NCBI GenBank assembly: GCA_018434945.1
Contig: JAHDOI010000016.1
Location: 62,001-126,000, forward strand
DNA length: 64,000 nucleotides
Direction: 5' to 3'
Source: Selenomonadales bacterium
GTDB lineage: Bacteria; Bacillota; Negativicutes; Sporomusales; UBA7701
How positions within the stretch are numbered: the first letter of the stretch is position 1; each line of letters opens with the position of its first letter. Shown here one piece after another: positions 8,878-16,805 of the stretch. The translations under genes and the position numbers were made by a program. Below the pieces are notes generated by a model. That model did not search any database. It was not told the DNA's origin and was given only the letters and a program-made list of their open reading frames with translations.

Positions 8878-11016
8878 CTATGGATTGGGGCTTGTTATAT
8901 TATTACCACTATTACCAAAATTAGCCGGCTGGTCTTGGAAATGCACCGTTACCTTACTGCCGGCCGGGACTTTGTCGCCGGGGGGAGGATCCTGCCTGCC
9001 GGCCGGGCCGCCGCCTCCCTCCGGCTGGATGAGGAGGCCGAGTTCGGCGAGGAGGGCGGTCGCTTCGCGGGGGGCGAGGCCGGTGAGGTCGGGGATGGTG
9101 ATTTCGCCGGCGGCGTAGCGGGGGGTCTGGGTGTAGAGGAGGACGCTGGCGCCTGTGGGCACGCGGCTTGAGGGTTTTGGGACCTGGTCGGCGACCCGCT
9201 CCCCTTCCTCCTCGACCCGGGCGGCGAGACCGGCGGCTTTCAGTTCGCGGACGGCGTCGGCGACGGGGAGGTTGATGACGGCCGGCACGGAGAGGTGGGT
9301 TTCCTGGTCGTGTTTGCCGGCCGGCCCTCCATGGGGGGCGATCTGGAGGTATTGGAGGATGTCGCGCATGACGGCGCCGAAGACGGGGGCGGCGATGAGG
9401 CCGCCGTAGTAAGGGCCGACGGGTTCGTCGATGATGACGAGGAGGGCGATGCGGGGGCTGTCGGCGGGGGCGAAGCCTACGAAGGAGGCGACGTAGCGCC
9501 CCTGGGCGTAGCCCCTCTCCCCCACTTTCTGGGCGGTGCCGGTTTTGCCGGCTATGCGGAAGCCTTCGATGAAAGCGTTTCTGCCTGTTCCTTCTTCAAC
9601 AACTTTTTCCAAAATTCCTTTGACGGTTTGCGCTGTTTGCGCCTCGAGCACTCTGGCGACCGGGTCGGGAGCGAAGGCGCGGGTGACGCGGCCGCTTTTG
9701 TCGCGCACTTCCCGTACGATCTGGGGTCTGAGGAGCTGGCCGTCGTTGGCGATGGCGGCGGCGGCGGTGATGAGCTGGATGGGGGTGACGGCGATGCTCT
9801 GGCCGATGGCCATTGTGGCGATGTTGATGGGTTTTACTTTGGCATGGTCGACCATGAGGCCGCGGGCTTCGCCGGGAAGGTCTACGCCGGTGGGCTTGTT
9901 GAAGCCGAAGGCGGCGATGTGGCGGTAGAAGGCGTCGGCGCCGAGGCGCAGGCCGACGTTGACGAAGCCTACGTTGCAGGAGTTTTTGACGACTTCGACA
10001 AAGCTCTGGCTGCCGTGGCCGCCGTGGCGCCAACAATGGATGTGGCGGCCCTGTACCTCGACGGCGCCGGGGTCGAAGAACCGGTCTTCGGGGCGGACGA
10101 CTTTTTCGCCGAGGGCGGCGGCGGTGGTGATTATCTTGAAGGTGGAGCCCGGCTCGTAGGCGTTGGAGACGGCGTTGTTGCGCCAGAGCTTGGGGCTGAA
10201 GGCCGCGAAGTCGTTGGGGTCGTAGTCGGGCTTGTTGGCGAGGGCGAGGATTTCGCCGCTGGCGGGGGCGATGGCGATTATGCTGACCCGCTGGGCCTGG
10301 GTGTCGCGCAGGACTTTTTCGAGTTCGCGTTCGACGATCTGCTGGATGACGGTGTCGATGGTGAGGTAGATGTCCTGACCGGAGACTGGCGGCACGAACC
10401 GGTGGGTGGCCTGGGGTATCTCGCGGCCGCGGGCGTCGTATTCGACGACGACGGCGCCGGAACGGCCGCGCAGGTAACTGTCGAAGGTGAGTTCGACGCC
10501 GTCGAGGCCCTGGCTGTCGATGCCGGTGAAGCCGAGGATGTGGGAGGCGAGGCGGCCCTGCGGGTACTGGCGGCGGTTTTCCTGGGTGAGACCGACGCCG
10601 GGAAGACCTAGTTTGCGAATTTCGAGGGCCGCGGCGGGATCGATCTTGCGTTTGATCCACAGGAAGGACTGGCGCTGCTTGAGTTTGGCGGCCAGTTTTT
10701 CGCGGTCCAATGTCAAAATAGCAGCCAATCTGGCTGCTGTTTCCTCGGGGTTCCGTATTTCCGCGGGTATGGCGTATACCGACTCGCTGCTGACGCTGAC
10801 AGCCAGTTCGCGGCCGTGGCGGTCGTAGATGACGCCGCGCCTCGCTTCGACGGGTATTTCCCTGACCCGTTGGTCGGTGGCGCTTTCCGCAAGCCATGGG
10901 CTCCGGTAGGACTGCAGGTAGACGAGGCGGCCTACGAGGCCGACCATGACGAGAGCGACAAAAAGAAAGAGCACCGCTGCCCGTTTGCGGATGGTGACGT
11001 GCGATGCGGATACCAC
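8878..11016 (-). CDS. spoVD: PASTA-containing class B penicillin-binding protein (SpoVD type)
   Basis: Membrane-anchored DD-transpeptidase that cross-links peptidoglycan with a SEDS partner. The 712 residues contain a single N-terminal membrane anchor (about 13-33), a PBP dimer domain (RRGVIYDRHGRELA near 60), then the transpeptidase with STFK at 291-294, SCN at 346-348 and KTGT at 491-494. Two PASTA domains follow at about 578-640 and 645-705. Two PASTA domains and this dcw position point to SpoVD/Pbp2B; SpoVD is favoured because only one such gene is present in the cluster. Start is GTG at 11016 after GGAGGA. Confidence 0.92.
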   Translation of the reverse strand: MVSASHVTIRKRAAVLFLFVALVMVGLVGRLVYLQSYRSPWLAESATDQRVREIPVEARRGVIYDRHGRELAVSVSSESVYAIPAEIRNPEETAARLAAILTLDREKLAAKLKQRQSFLWIKRKIDPAAALEIRKLGLPGVGLTQENRRQYPQGRLASHILGFTGIDSQGLDGVELTFDSYLRGRSGAVVVEYDARGREIPQATHRFVPPVSGQDIYLTIDTVIQQIVERELEKVLRDTQAQRVSIIAIAPASGEILALANKPDYDPNDFAAFSPKLWRNNAVSNAYEPGSTFKIITTAAALGEKVVRPEDRFFDPGAVEVQGRHIHCWRHGGHGSQSFVEVVKNSCNVGFVNVGLRLGADAFYRHIAAFGFNKPTGVDLPGEARGLMVDHAKVKPINIATMAIGQSIAVTPIQLITAAAAIANDGQLLRPQIVREVRDKSGRVTRAFAPDPVARVLEAQTAQTVKGILEKVVEEGTGRNAFIEGFRIAGKTGTAQKVGERGYAQGRYVASFVGFAPADSPRIALLVIIDEPVGPYYGGLIAAPVFGAVMRDILQYLQIAPHGGPAGKHDQETHLSVPAVINLPVADAVRELKAAGLAARVEEEGERVADQVPKPSSRVPTGASVLLYTQTPRYAAGEITIPDLTGLAPREATALLAELGLLIQPEGGGGPAGRQDPPPGDKVPAGSKVTVHFQDQPANFGNSGNNITSPNP

Positions 11017-11041
11017 GCGCTTCCTCCCCCCATCGGTGAGT

Positions 11042-11485
11042 TTAGCGCCCTTTGCTCGCCTCCGCTTTGCTCATTGTGAGCATGCCGACCACTTTGCCGC
11101 TTTTCCCGCCGGCGACGGTGCCGGAAGAGGACGGGGCGGCGGTCGCGTAGTAGGTGTTCTGCGGGGTGACCATGCCGAGTTGGGTGGTGGCGATCTGCTG
11201 GATGCGCTGCGGCGATTTGAGCTTGGCGATCTCCAGGCGGAGAAGTTCGTTGTCCTTTTCCAGTTTGGCGGCTTGGGCTTTCATTTCGACAAGATCGTAG
11301 CCGGCGTGCACCATCACGGAGCTGTGGACGGTGATGAGCATGGCGAGGGCGGCGGCCAGCACGACGAGCTGCAGGAATTGCTTCCTGAGGCTCGGATACG
11401 GCCGTGGCTGTGCTACGACTACTGCGAGCGGGGCCCGTTCGGGTTCGGGCAGCTGCACCCACTCCTGTTTGCGATTCACTAACAT
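11042..11485 (-). CDS. ftsL: FtsL-like division protein
   Basis: Small bitopic protein of 147 residues: a cytoplasmic N-terminus, one membrane segment (about 37-55, QLVVLAAALAMLITV), then a short coiled coil (EMKAQAAKLEKDNELLRLEIAKLKS) and a flexible Ser/Gly tail. This layout and its place between rsmH and the PBP gene match FtsL, which links divisome enzymes to DivIB/FtsB. FtsL is poorly conserved, so the name rests mainly on synteny and topology. GGAGGG precedes the ATG by eight bases. Confidence 0.82.
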   Translation of the reverse strand: MLVNRKQEWVQLPEPERAPLAVVVAQPRPYPSLRKQFLQLVVLAAALAMLITVHSSVMVHAGYDLVEMKAQAAKLEKDNELLRLEIAKLKSPQRIQQIATTQLGMVTPQNTYYATAAPSSSGTVAGGKSGKVVGMLTMSKAEASKGR

Positions 11486-11527
11486 AGTATTTGCCCTCCC
11501 TGGAGATTAGAACATTATCTTCCCTGG

Positions 11528-12460
11528 TTATACCTTTTCCGCCACCCTGAGTTTGGCGCTGCGGGAGCGGGGGTTGGCCTCAAGCTCGGCCGGCGATGGG
11601 GGGACCGGCTTGCCGAGGGCCCTGACTTTGGGGATGTTGCCGCAGACGCACATGGGGAAGTCCTTGGGGCAGAGACAGCCTTTCGCCAGGTCCTGGATGG
11701 TCTGTTTGGCGATGCGGTCTTCGAGGGAATGGAAGGTTATTACGCATAACCGGCCGCCGGGGGCAAGCCGCTGGGCGGCTGTTTCGAGTGCGGCGCGGAG
11801 GATGCCGAGTTCGTCGTTGACGGCGATGCGGATGGCCTGGAAGGTCCGTTTGGCGGGGTGAGGCCCTTCGCGGCGGGCGGCGGCGGGGATGGCCTTTTTG
11901 ATCGTTTCCGCCAGCTCGCCGGTGGTGGCGAGGGGCCGGTGGGCGCGTTCGGCGACGATGGTGCGGGCGATCTTTTTCGCCCAGCGTTCTTCGCCGTAGT
12001 CGAAGATTATCTTGGTGAGACGGTTTTCGTCCCAGGTGTTGACGATTTCGTGGGCGGTGAGCGTGTCCGCGGGGTTCATGCGCATGTCGAGCGGTCCGTC
12101 CTGCATGTAGGAGAAGCCGCGTTCGGCGACGTCGAGCTGGTGTGAGGAGACGCCGAGGTCGAAGAGGATGCCGGTGACGGCCGGCACGCCGAGGTCGTCG
12201 AGAACGGCGCCAAGGGAGGCGAAGTTGCTGTGGACGACGGTAACCCGGCAGGAAGCGTTCCGCAGCCGGGTCTGGGCGGCCTTGAACGCCGCCGGGTCTT
12301 GGTCGATGCCGATGAACCAGGCCTCGGGACCGAGGCGCCCGGTGACGGCTGCGGCATGCCCGCCGCCCCCCAGGGTGCAGTCCACGTAGATGCCGGCCGG
12401 GTCGGTGACCAGTGCGGCGACCGTTTCTGCGAGGAGAACGCTAGTGTGTTGAAAGTCCAT
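11528..12460 (-). CDS. rsmH: 16S rRNA (cytosine1402-N4)-methyltransferase RsmH
   Basis: SAM-dependent methyltransferase modifying C1402 of 16S rRNA in the decoding centre. The 310-residue protein starts FQHTSVLLAETV and has the SAM-binding DCTLGGGGHA loop near 28-37, GIDQDPAA, FDLGVSSHQLD and the C-terminal ITFHSLEDRIAKQ and NPRSRSAKLRVAEK typical of RsmH/MraW. It is 12 bases after mraZ, with GGAGG five bases before its ATG. Confidence 0.97.
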   Translation of the reverse strand: MDFQHTSVLLAETVAALVTDPAGIYVDCTLGGGGHAAAVTGRLGPEAWFIGIDQDPAAFKAAQTRLRNASCRVTVVHSNFASLGAVLDDLGVPAVTGILFDLGVSSHQLDVAERGFSYMQDGPLDMRMNPADTLTAHEIVNTWDENRLTKIIFDYGEERWAKKIARTIVAERAHRPLATTGELAETIKKAIPAAARREGPHPAKRTFQAIRIAVNDELGILRAALETAAQRLAPGGRLCVITFHSLEDRIAKQTIQDLAKGCLCPKDFPMCVCGNIPKVRALGKPVPPSPAELEANPRSRSAKLRVAEKV

Positions 12461-12472
12461 GTCAGCCTCCGG

Positions 12473-12904
12473 CTAGATGCCGAGGTCCACCAGGTTTTCG
12501 GCGATGGTGGCGACTTCGGGGCCAATTTTGGCGTTATACTCGTCCCAAGCTTCTTTGCCCCATATTTCGATGCGGGTCGACACGCCGATGACGACGACGT
12601 CTTTGTCGAGTTTGGCGTGTTCCCTGAGGTTGGCGGGCAGGAGCACCCTGCCCTGCTTGTCGGCTTCGAGCTCGGCCGCGCCGGCGAAGAAGAAGCGGAC
12701 GAAGGCGCGGGCCTCGGGTTTGGCGAGTGGCAGTTGCTTGAGCTTGTTCTCTAGGATGGCCCACTCTTCGGGGCTGTATACGAACAGGCAGTTGTCGAGG
12801 CCTTTGGTGGCAATGAACTTTTCGCCAAGATCCTCGCGGAACTTGGCCGGAAAAATGAGGCGCCCTTTGTTGTCGATGGTATGGAGGTATTCCCCCATGA
12901 ACAT
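12473..12904 (-). CDS. mraZ: Transcriptional regulator MraZ
   Basis: AbrB-fold DNA-binding protein that controls the dcw cluster from its own promoter. The 143-residue protein has two SpoVT/AbrB-like halves, beginning [24 protein letters not shown] and, in the second half, [20 protein letters not shown], each carrying the family's DxKGR/DxQGR loop. It is first in the cluster. The start MFMGEY is the usual one for the family. The likely operator lies at 12934-12963. Confidence 0.96.
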   Translation of the reverse strand: MFMGEYLHTIDNKGRLIFPAKFREDLGEKFIATKGLDNCLFVYSPEEWAILENKLKQLPLAKPEARAFVRFFFAGAAELEADKQGRVLLPANLREHAKLDKDVVVIGVSTRIEIWGKEAWDEYNAKIGPEVATIAENLVDLGI

Positions 12905-12933
12905 GGCCTCATCACCACCTCGGTGGATTTTTC

Positions 12934-12963
12934 AACCACTTTACACCACAATCCACCACTTTT
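12934..12963 (-). promoter_or_regulatory. MraZ operator: three 10-bp direct repeats
   Basis: On the coding strand of mraZ, three consecutive 10-mers AAAAGTGGTG, GATTGTGGTG and TAAAGTGGTT lie 30-59 bases before the ATG. MraZ proteins are known to bind several tandem GTGG-containing (TGGG or AAAGTG) boxes spaced one helical turn in their own promoter. The exact 10-base period and position fit an autoregulatory site. A possible -10 (TACATA) overlaps its upstream edge, but I see no good -35. Confidence 0.75.
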
Positions 12964-12986
12964 ATGTACTTTTTCTCGACAAATTG

Positions 12987-13019
12987 AAAAAATCCTTCAT
13001 ATTTTTGAAGGATTTTTTT
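12987..13019. terminator. Symmetric hairpin terminator upstream of mraZ
   Basis: AAAAAATCCTTC (12987-12998) pairs with GAAGGATTTTTT (13007-13018) around an 8-base loop, with A and T runs on both sides, so it can terminate in either direction. It would insulate the dcw promoter from transcription of the upstream minus-strand gene at 13548-14381. Confidence 0.75.
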
Positions 13020-13295
13020 GCTTTTATTATTTGTCTGCGGCCTTTGGCTTTAACAAATAAGCATCAGGCACAAGATATTGTGGTCACCCGTTGATCAGCC
13101 CCAATATATGCACCTCGACAGACAATTTATGACAGAAAATATTTTTTAATTTTTTTTGAAAATTGGCTACGGAGGCTCGAAATACTTGAGTTGGAAGTCC
13201 TTTTCCGGGGGTTGGCAGGATTGCGGAGGGACACTTATCTGGCACAAGGGGTTGTGGTAGAAGATAATGCGCGGATCGGATTTGTACAAACTAGA
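13020..13295. other. AT-richer non-coding stretch
   Basis: No open frame with a credible start is seen here. Base composition is lower in GC than the surrounding genes, and includes a T-rich tract at about 13140-13160. Nothing further could be assigned. Confidence 0.5.
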
Positions 13296-13400
13296 GGCCG
13301 TTAAGAAGTGCCCAGATGCAAGGCGCACCGGATAAGCAGACACACAACGCTTTAGCGTTGATGTGATCGCTTATACCCGAAAGGGTGCGAGCGCGCCGCG
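13296..13400 (+). repeat. Dispersed palindrome, copy 4 (cassette D, right arm missing)
   Basis: Starts GGCCGTTAAGAAGTGCCCAG and contains the long cassette with the hairpin AACGC-ttta-GCGTT and CCC-gaaa-GGG, but stops at GCGCGCCGCG. The usual right half is absent. Copy 5 begins 19 bases further on, so this looks like a tandem insertion or a deletion between two copies. Confidence 0.85.
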
Positions 13401-13418
13401 CAAATAGTTGAAGCCAGA

Positions 13419-13541
13419 GGTCGCTTAGGAGTCCCCAGATGCAAGGCGCACCGGAGGATGGCCCTCGACGGCGTACTTGGTTGCGTACGTCGAGTGGGCC
13501 ATCCGAGGAGCAACACAGCAGATGGGGGCTAATAAGCGGCC
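13419..13541 (+). repeat. Dispersed palindrome, copy 5 (cassette C)
   Basis: Seven bases after the stop of the 13548-14381 gene. Outer arms are GGTCGCTTAGGAGTCCCC and GGGGGCTAATAAGCGGCC. The centre is a long hairpin in which GGATGGCCC pairs with GGGCCATCC; the same cassette occurs only at 50086-50208. Confidence 0.9.
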
Positions 13542-13547
13542 GAGTTT

Positions 13548-14381
13548 TCACTGACGTAAGGAGGCGAAGTAGGTATCCATATCTTTGGCAAACCACCCCA
13601 TCGGCACGCGGAAGGTGGCTAGAAAGGCTTTGTCGGGGTCGGCGCCGTGGTGGAGCTGCTGGTAGAAGTAGACGACCTTGTCGAAGCCGGCGTCTTCGAC
13701 GAGCTTGCTGAGCATGAGGGTGGACATGGCGTAGACGGGGTAGCCTTTGCCGGCTAGGCCGCTGAAGACGGCGTAGTTTTTGCTGGCGAGTTCGGCTGCG
13801 CTGGGGATGGCTTTGGCGTGCCTGATTTTTAGCGTTTCCATGGCCAGGTAAACGCCGGCGGGGGCGAAGCCGGCCTTTTCGGAGGCTTTGATGCGGAAAA
13901 GTTCGGGAGCGGCTTCGACCATCCAGTTGACGGTGCCGAGCTTGCCCCATTGACTCTGGACCTGGTGGAAGAGTTCGTGGGGGAGGACGCGGTATACTTC
14001 CTGGCGATCGCGCCTCAAGGCGTCGCTGCCTTTGAGGATGATGACCGGCCGTTGGCCAAGGCTGACGCCGGCGCTTTGTTTGGCGGTCTGCTCGGCTTTC
14101 TCGCGGGTGTAGCCGTAGCTCGTCAGGATGCTGACATAGCCTGCGTGGTCGGCGGAGACGATGACGGTGATGGGGCGGGTGAGGTAGATGCGGTATTCTG
14201 TCAGCAGGTCGGCGACGGTGTCGAGGCTGGCTTCGACGTTGTCGCGGAGCTGTTGGGGCGCGCCTGGGTCGTAGGTGACTTTGACCCACGACCGCTCGGC
14301 GGCGAGGGCGGGCACGGCGGCGGCAAGGATGAGCAGGGCGGAAAGCAAGGCCAGAAGCGGCCGGCGGAGGTGCAAGGGCAT
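13548..14381 (-). CDS. Secreted HExxH protein (peptidase MA-like)
   Basis: Probable exported metalloprotein of 277 residues. A signal peptide is seen at 1-28 (LLALLSALLILAAAVPALAAE). The zinc-binding motif HELFH is at 135-139, with a downstream Glu in NWMVEAAPELF about 20 residues later, which is the gluzincin arrangement of the MA-like peptidase family. About 130 residues of N-terminal domain precede it. Substrate unknown. It is transcribed alone, divergent from the MORN genes; GGGGAG lies before the ATG. Confidence 0.75.
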   Translation of the reverse strand: MPLHLRRPLLALLSALLILAAAVPALAAERSWVKVTYDPGAPQQLRDNVEASLDTVADLLTEYRIYLTRPITVIVSADHAGYVSILTSYGYTREKAEQTAKQSAGVSLGQRPVIILKGSDALRRDRQEVYRVLPHELFHQVQSQWGKLGTVNWMVEAAPELFRIKASEKAGFAPAGVYLAMETLKIRHAKAIPSAAELASKNYAVFSGLAGKGYPVYAMSTLMLSKLVEDAGFDKVVYFYQQLHHGADPDKAFLATFRVPMGWFAKDMDTYFASLRQ

Positions 14382-14542
14382 GGCGGTCTCCCCTCTCCCC
14401 TATTATTATCTTGTGGTTAGTATTCTGCGCGCGGGCGGCGCCTTCCTTTTCGGACCGGGGGCGCGGATGCCGTGTTTTGCAGGATTTTGGCGAAAACATG
14501 AAGAAGGGGAAATTATCGTAATATTCGCTGGAGGTAATGACG

Positions 14543-15538
14543 ATGCTTACGAAGCGGCTGATGATGTTTTTGACGGTGGCCACGGTGTTGTGCGCGCTGG
14601 CGGGAACGGCGCTGGCGGCGGAGTCGTGGGCGACCGACCCGAAGACGGGGGCGAAGGTGGGCTTTGTCCATCCTTTTTACGTGCTCACGGCGGCGAGTTG
14701 GTCCGGCCCGGTGGCGGACGGCAAGGCGGAGGGCAGCGGGACGCTGGTCGCGACCGTCCGCGCCGGCAAAACGGTCTATACCATCCAGGTGCAGGGCGAG
14801 ATGCACGCCGGCCTGCTGAACGGCAAGGCGAGCGGCAAGTGGTCGGACGGCGATACGTTCGAGGTGAATTTTATGAACGGCGTCGGCGAAGGCCGGGGCT
14901 TCATGAAGTACGCGTCCCGCGGCGGCCGCGTTTATGAGGGCGATTACAGCAACAGCCTGCCGAACGGCCACGGCGTGTATAAGGAGGCCAACGGCAAGGT
15001 GATCTACGAGGGGGAGTGGAAGGACGGCGCGCCGGTGACGAGGCCGCTGCTCGATAAGGTGCTGGGCATCCCCTGGGGAGCGACCGAGGATGAGGTGAAG
15101 AAGGCGATGCTGGCGCGGCCGAAGACTTCGCTGCAGTGGTCCGGCAAGGAGGATAACGCGACGGTGCAGCGCTTCTGGGGCCCGTTCAATAATGAGGATC
15201 ACTGGATAACGGCCTATTTCATCGACGGCAGGCTTTTTCTGGTAGAGATCACGCGACTGGTGCCCGAGGCCAAACTGGACGAGGCGATGGCCAAGTTCGA
15301 GGCGGTGCGCAAGGGCCTGACGGAACGATACGGCCCCCCCGACGAGGAGAAGGGCAAGTATATGGATACGGTGCTTTGCTGGTATTGGCCGACGAAGTAC
15401 GCGATCCGCGTGCTGGTGGACAGGCTGGCCAACGCGAATCCGCCGGTTTTCGGGCTGCGGCTGATTTATATGGAGGCTGGCGGCTACCTGAAGTATGAGG
15501 AGAAGTCGGCCCCGGCGAGCGTGAAGTCGGAGTATTAG
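14543..15538 (+). CDS. Secreted MORN-repeat protein (paralogue 1)
   Basis: Exported protein of 331 residues with signal peptide (about 1-25, ending ALAAES). Residues about 50-165 carry MORN-like repeats (KWSDGDTFEVNFMNGVGEGRG, then GRVYEGDYSNSLPNGHGVY and GKVIYEGEWKDG). The C-terminal part (LDKVLGIPWGATEDEVKKAM onward) is a separate domain seen in exported bacterial proteins of unknown role. GGAGG at 14530 sits eight bases before ATG 14543; the ATG at 14537 is too close to it. The next gene is a tandem paralogue. Confidence 0.78.
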   Translation: MLTKRLMMFLTVATVLCALAGTALAAESWATDPKTGAKVGFVHPFYVLTAASWSGPVADGKAEGSGTLVATVRAGKTVYTIQVQGEMHAGLLNGKASGKWSDGDTFEVNFMNGVGEGRGFMKYASRGGRVYEGDYSNSLPNGHGVYKEANGKVIYEGEWKDGAPVTRPLLDKVLGIPWGATEDEVKKAMLARPKTSLQWSGKEDNATVQRFWGPFNNEDHWITAYFIDGRLFLVEITRLVPEAKLDEAMAKFEAVRKGLTERYGPPDEEKGKYMDTVLCWYWPTKYAIRVLVDRLANANPPVFGLRLIYMEAGGYLKYEEKSAPASVKSEY

Positions 15539-15573
15539 CAGTACGGATAGAAACTGTTGGCGGAGGGATTTTT

Positions 15574-16569
15574 GTGCGGAAAGCGCGGTTTTTGACGGTG
15601 ATATTGGCGATTGTGGCTACGCTGGCTTCTGCCGGGACGGCGCTGGCGGCGGAGTCGTGGGTGACCGACCCGAGGACGGGGGCGAAGATCGGCTGGGATT
15701 CGTCGTCTATGACGCTGACGTCGGCGAGCTGGTCGGGTCCGGTGGCGGACGGCAAGGCCGAGGGTAAGGGAACGCTGGTGATCGCGACGACAAATACGCT
15801 TACCGGCGAAACCTCTACCGGGCAGCTGGAGGCCGAGATGACGGCCGGAAAGCTGAACGGCAGGGTCCGCGGCAAGTGGTCGAACGGCGATACCTTCGAC
15901 GGCAATTACACCGACGGGCGCGCCGACGGCAAGGGTATTTACAAGTGGGCCGCGCGGAACGGCCGCGTCTACGAGGGCGAGTTCAGAAACGGCCTCCAGG
16001 ACGGACAGGGTGTTTATAAGGAAGCGAACGGCAAGGTGATCTACGAGGGGCAGTGGAAGGACGGCGTGCCGGTGACACGGCCGAACCTCGACAAGGTGCT
16101 GGGCATTCCCTGGGGGGCGACGCAGGACGAGGTGAAGAAGGTCATGCTGGCGCGGCCGAATACCTCTCTGCGGTACGCCTGGAAGGAGGGCGCGCGCAAC
16201 GTCCAGCAATACTGGGGCCCGTTCAACGACAGATTGCACTGGATTTTTTTCTGGTTCAACGAAGACAGGCTGTACTCTGTGGCGGCTCATGTCTCGGCGC
16301 CCGAGGCCCAGGTAGACCAAGTGATGGAGATGCTGGAGCTGACCCGCAAGGGGATGGCGGCACGCTACGGCCCGGCGGATACGGAGACAGGCAAGTATTT
16401 GGACACTAAGCTGTACTGGTTCTGGCCGGGCAAATACCGGATCACGCTGTCGATCGAACGGCAGAGCGCGCCGGTGCCGGGGTTCGGCATGTGGCTGCGC
16501 TACGCGGATGTGGCGGCGCTTTTCAAGGCTGAAGGCAAGCCGGCGGCCGCGGCGAAGAACGATTTCTAG
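15574..16569 (+). CDS. Secreted MORN-repeat protein (paralogue 2)
   Basis: 331-residue tandem duplicate of the preceding gene, 35 bases after it, starting at GTG after GGAGGG. The signal peptide ends ALAAES as in the first copy. MORN-like units are seen at about 95-165 (KWSNGDTFDGNYTDGRADG, GRVYEGEFRNGLQDGQGVY). The C-terminal block starts with the same LDKVLGIPWGAT sequence and is well conserved, whereas the N-terminal 40 residues after the signal and the distal third diverge. Function unknown; MORN repeats usually mediate lipid or protein contacts. Confidence 0.78.
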   Translation: MRKARFLTVILAIVATLASAGTALAAESWVTDPRTGAKIGWDSSSMTLTSASWSGPVADGKAEGKGTLVIATTNTLTGETSTGQLEAEMTAGKLNGRVRGKWSNGDTFDGNYTDGRADGKGIYKWAARNGRVYEGEFRNGLQDGQGVYKEANGKVIYEGQWKDGVPVTRPNLDKVLGIPWGATQDEVKKVMLARPNTSLRYAWKEGARNVQQYWGPFNDRLHWIFFWFNEDRLYSVAAHVSAPEAQVDQVMEMLELTRKGMAARYGPADTETGKYLDTKLYWFWPGKYRITLSIERQSAPVPGFGMWLRYADVAALFKAEGKPAAAAKNDF

Positions 16570-16583
16570 GGACAAATGAGAAG

Positions 16584-16618
16584 AACCCGTTGCCTACCGG
16601 CAGCGGGTTTTATACATT
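16584..16618 (+). terminator. Rho-independent terminator after MORN pair
   Basis: AACCCGTTGCC and GGCAGCGGGTT form a stem around TACC, followed by TTATACATTTT. It ends the plus-strand MORN transcript just before palindrome copy 6. Confidence 0.8.
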
Positions 16619-16628
16619 TTGACGCAAA

Positions 16629-16804
16629 GGCCGTTCAGAAGGTGCCCAGATGCAAGGCGGACCGGATAAGCAGACACACAACGCTTTAGCGTTGATGTGA
16701 TCGCTTATACCCGAAAGGGTGCGAGCGCGCCGCGCCGCGTACTCGTATGTACGCAAGCAAGCGCTCTGAGGACCAACGCCGCAGCTGGGCGCTGGTGGGC
16801 GGCC
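16629..16804 (+). repeat. Dispersed 3'-flanking palindrome, copy 6 (cassette D, full length)
   Basis: Ends two bases from the stop codon of the minus-strand deacetylase. It spans 176 bases because the extra segment GATAAGCAGACACACAACGC and following hairpins is inserted before the GCGTAC...GTACGC tip. Left end GGCCGTTCAGAAGGTGCCCA; right end GCTGGGCGCTGGTGGGCGGCC. Confidence 0.9.
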
Positions 16805-16805
16805 G

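Noticed and set aside
2649-10611. Many long open frames on the plus strand of the dcw cluster, rich in Gly, Asp, Glu, Ala and Val
   Set aside because: They are antisense shadows of the GC-rich mur genes. They have no ribosome sites or family motifs and are fully explained by codon bias in the real genes.
13291-14583. 430-residue minus-strand frame across 13291-14583
   Set aside because: It is a shadow frame of the HExxH gene extended through two palindrome copies, Arg/Pro/His-rich, with no domain.
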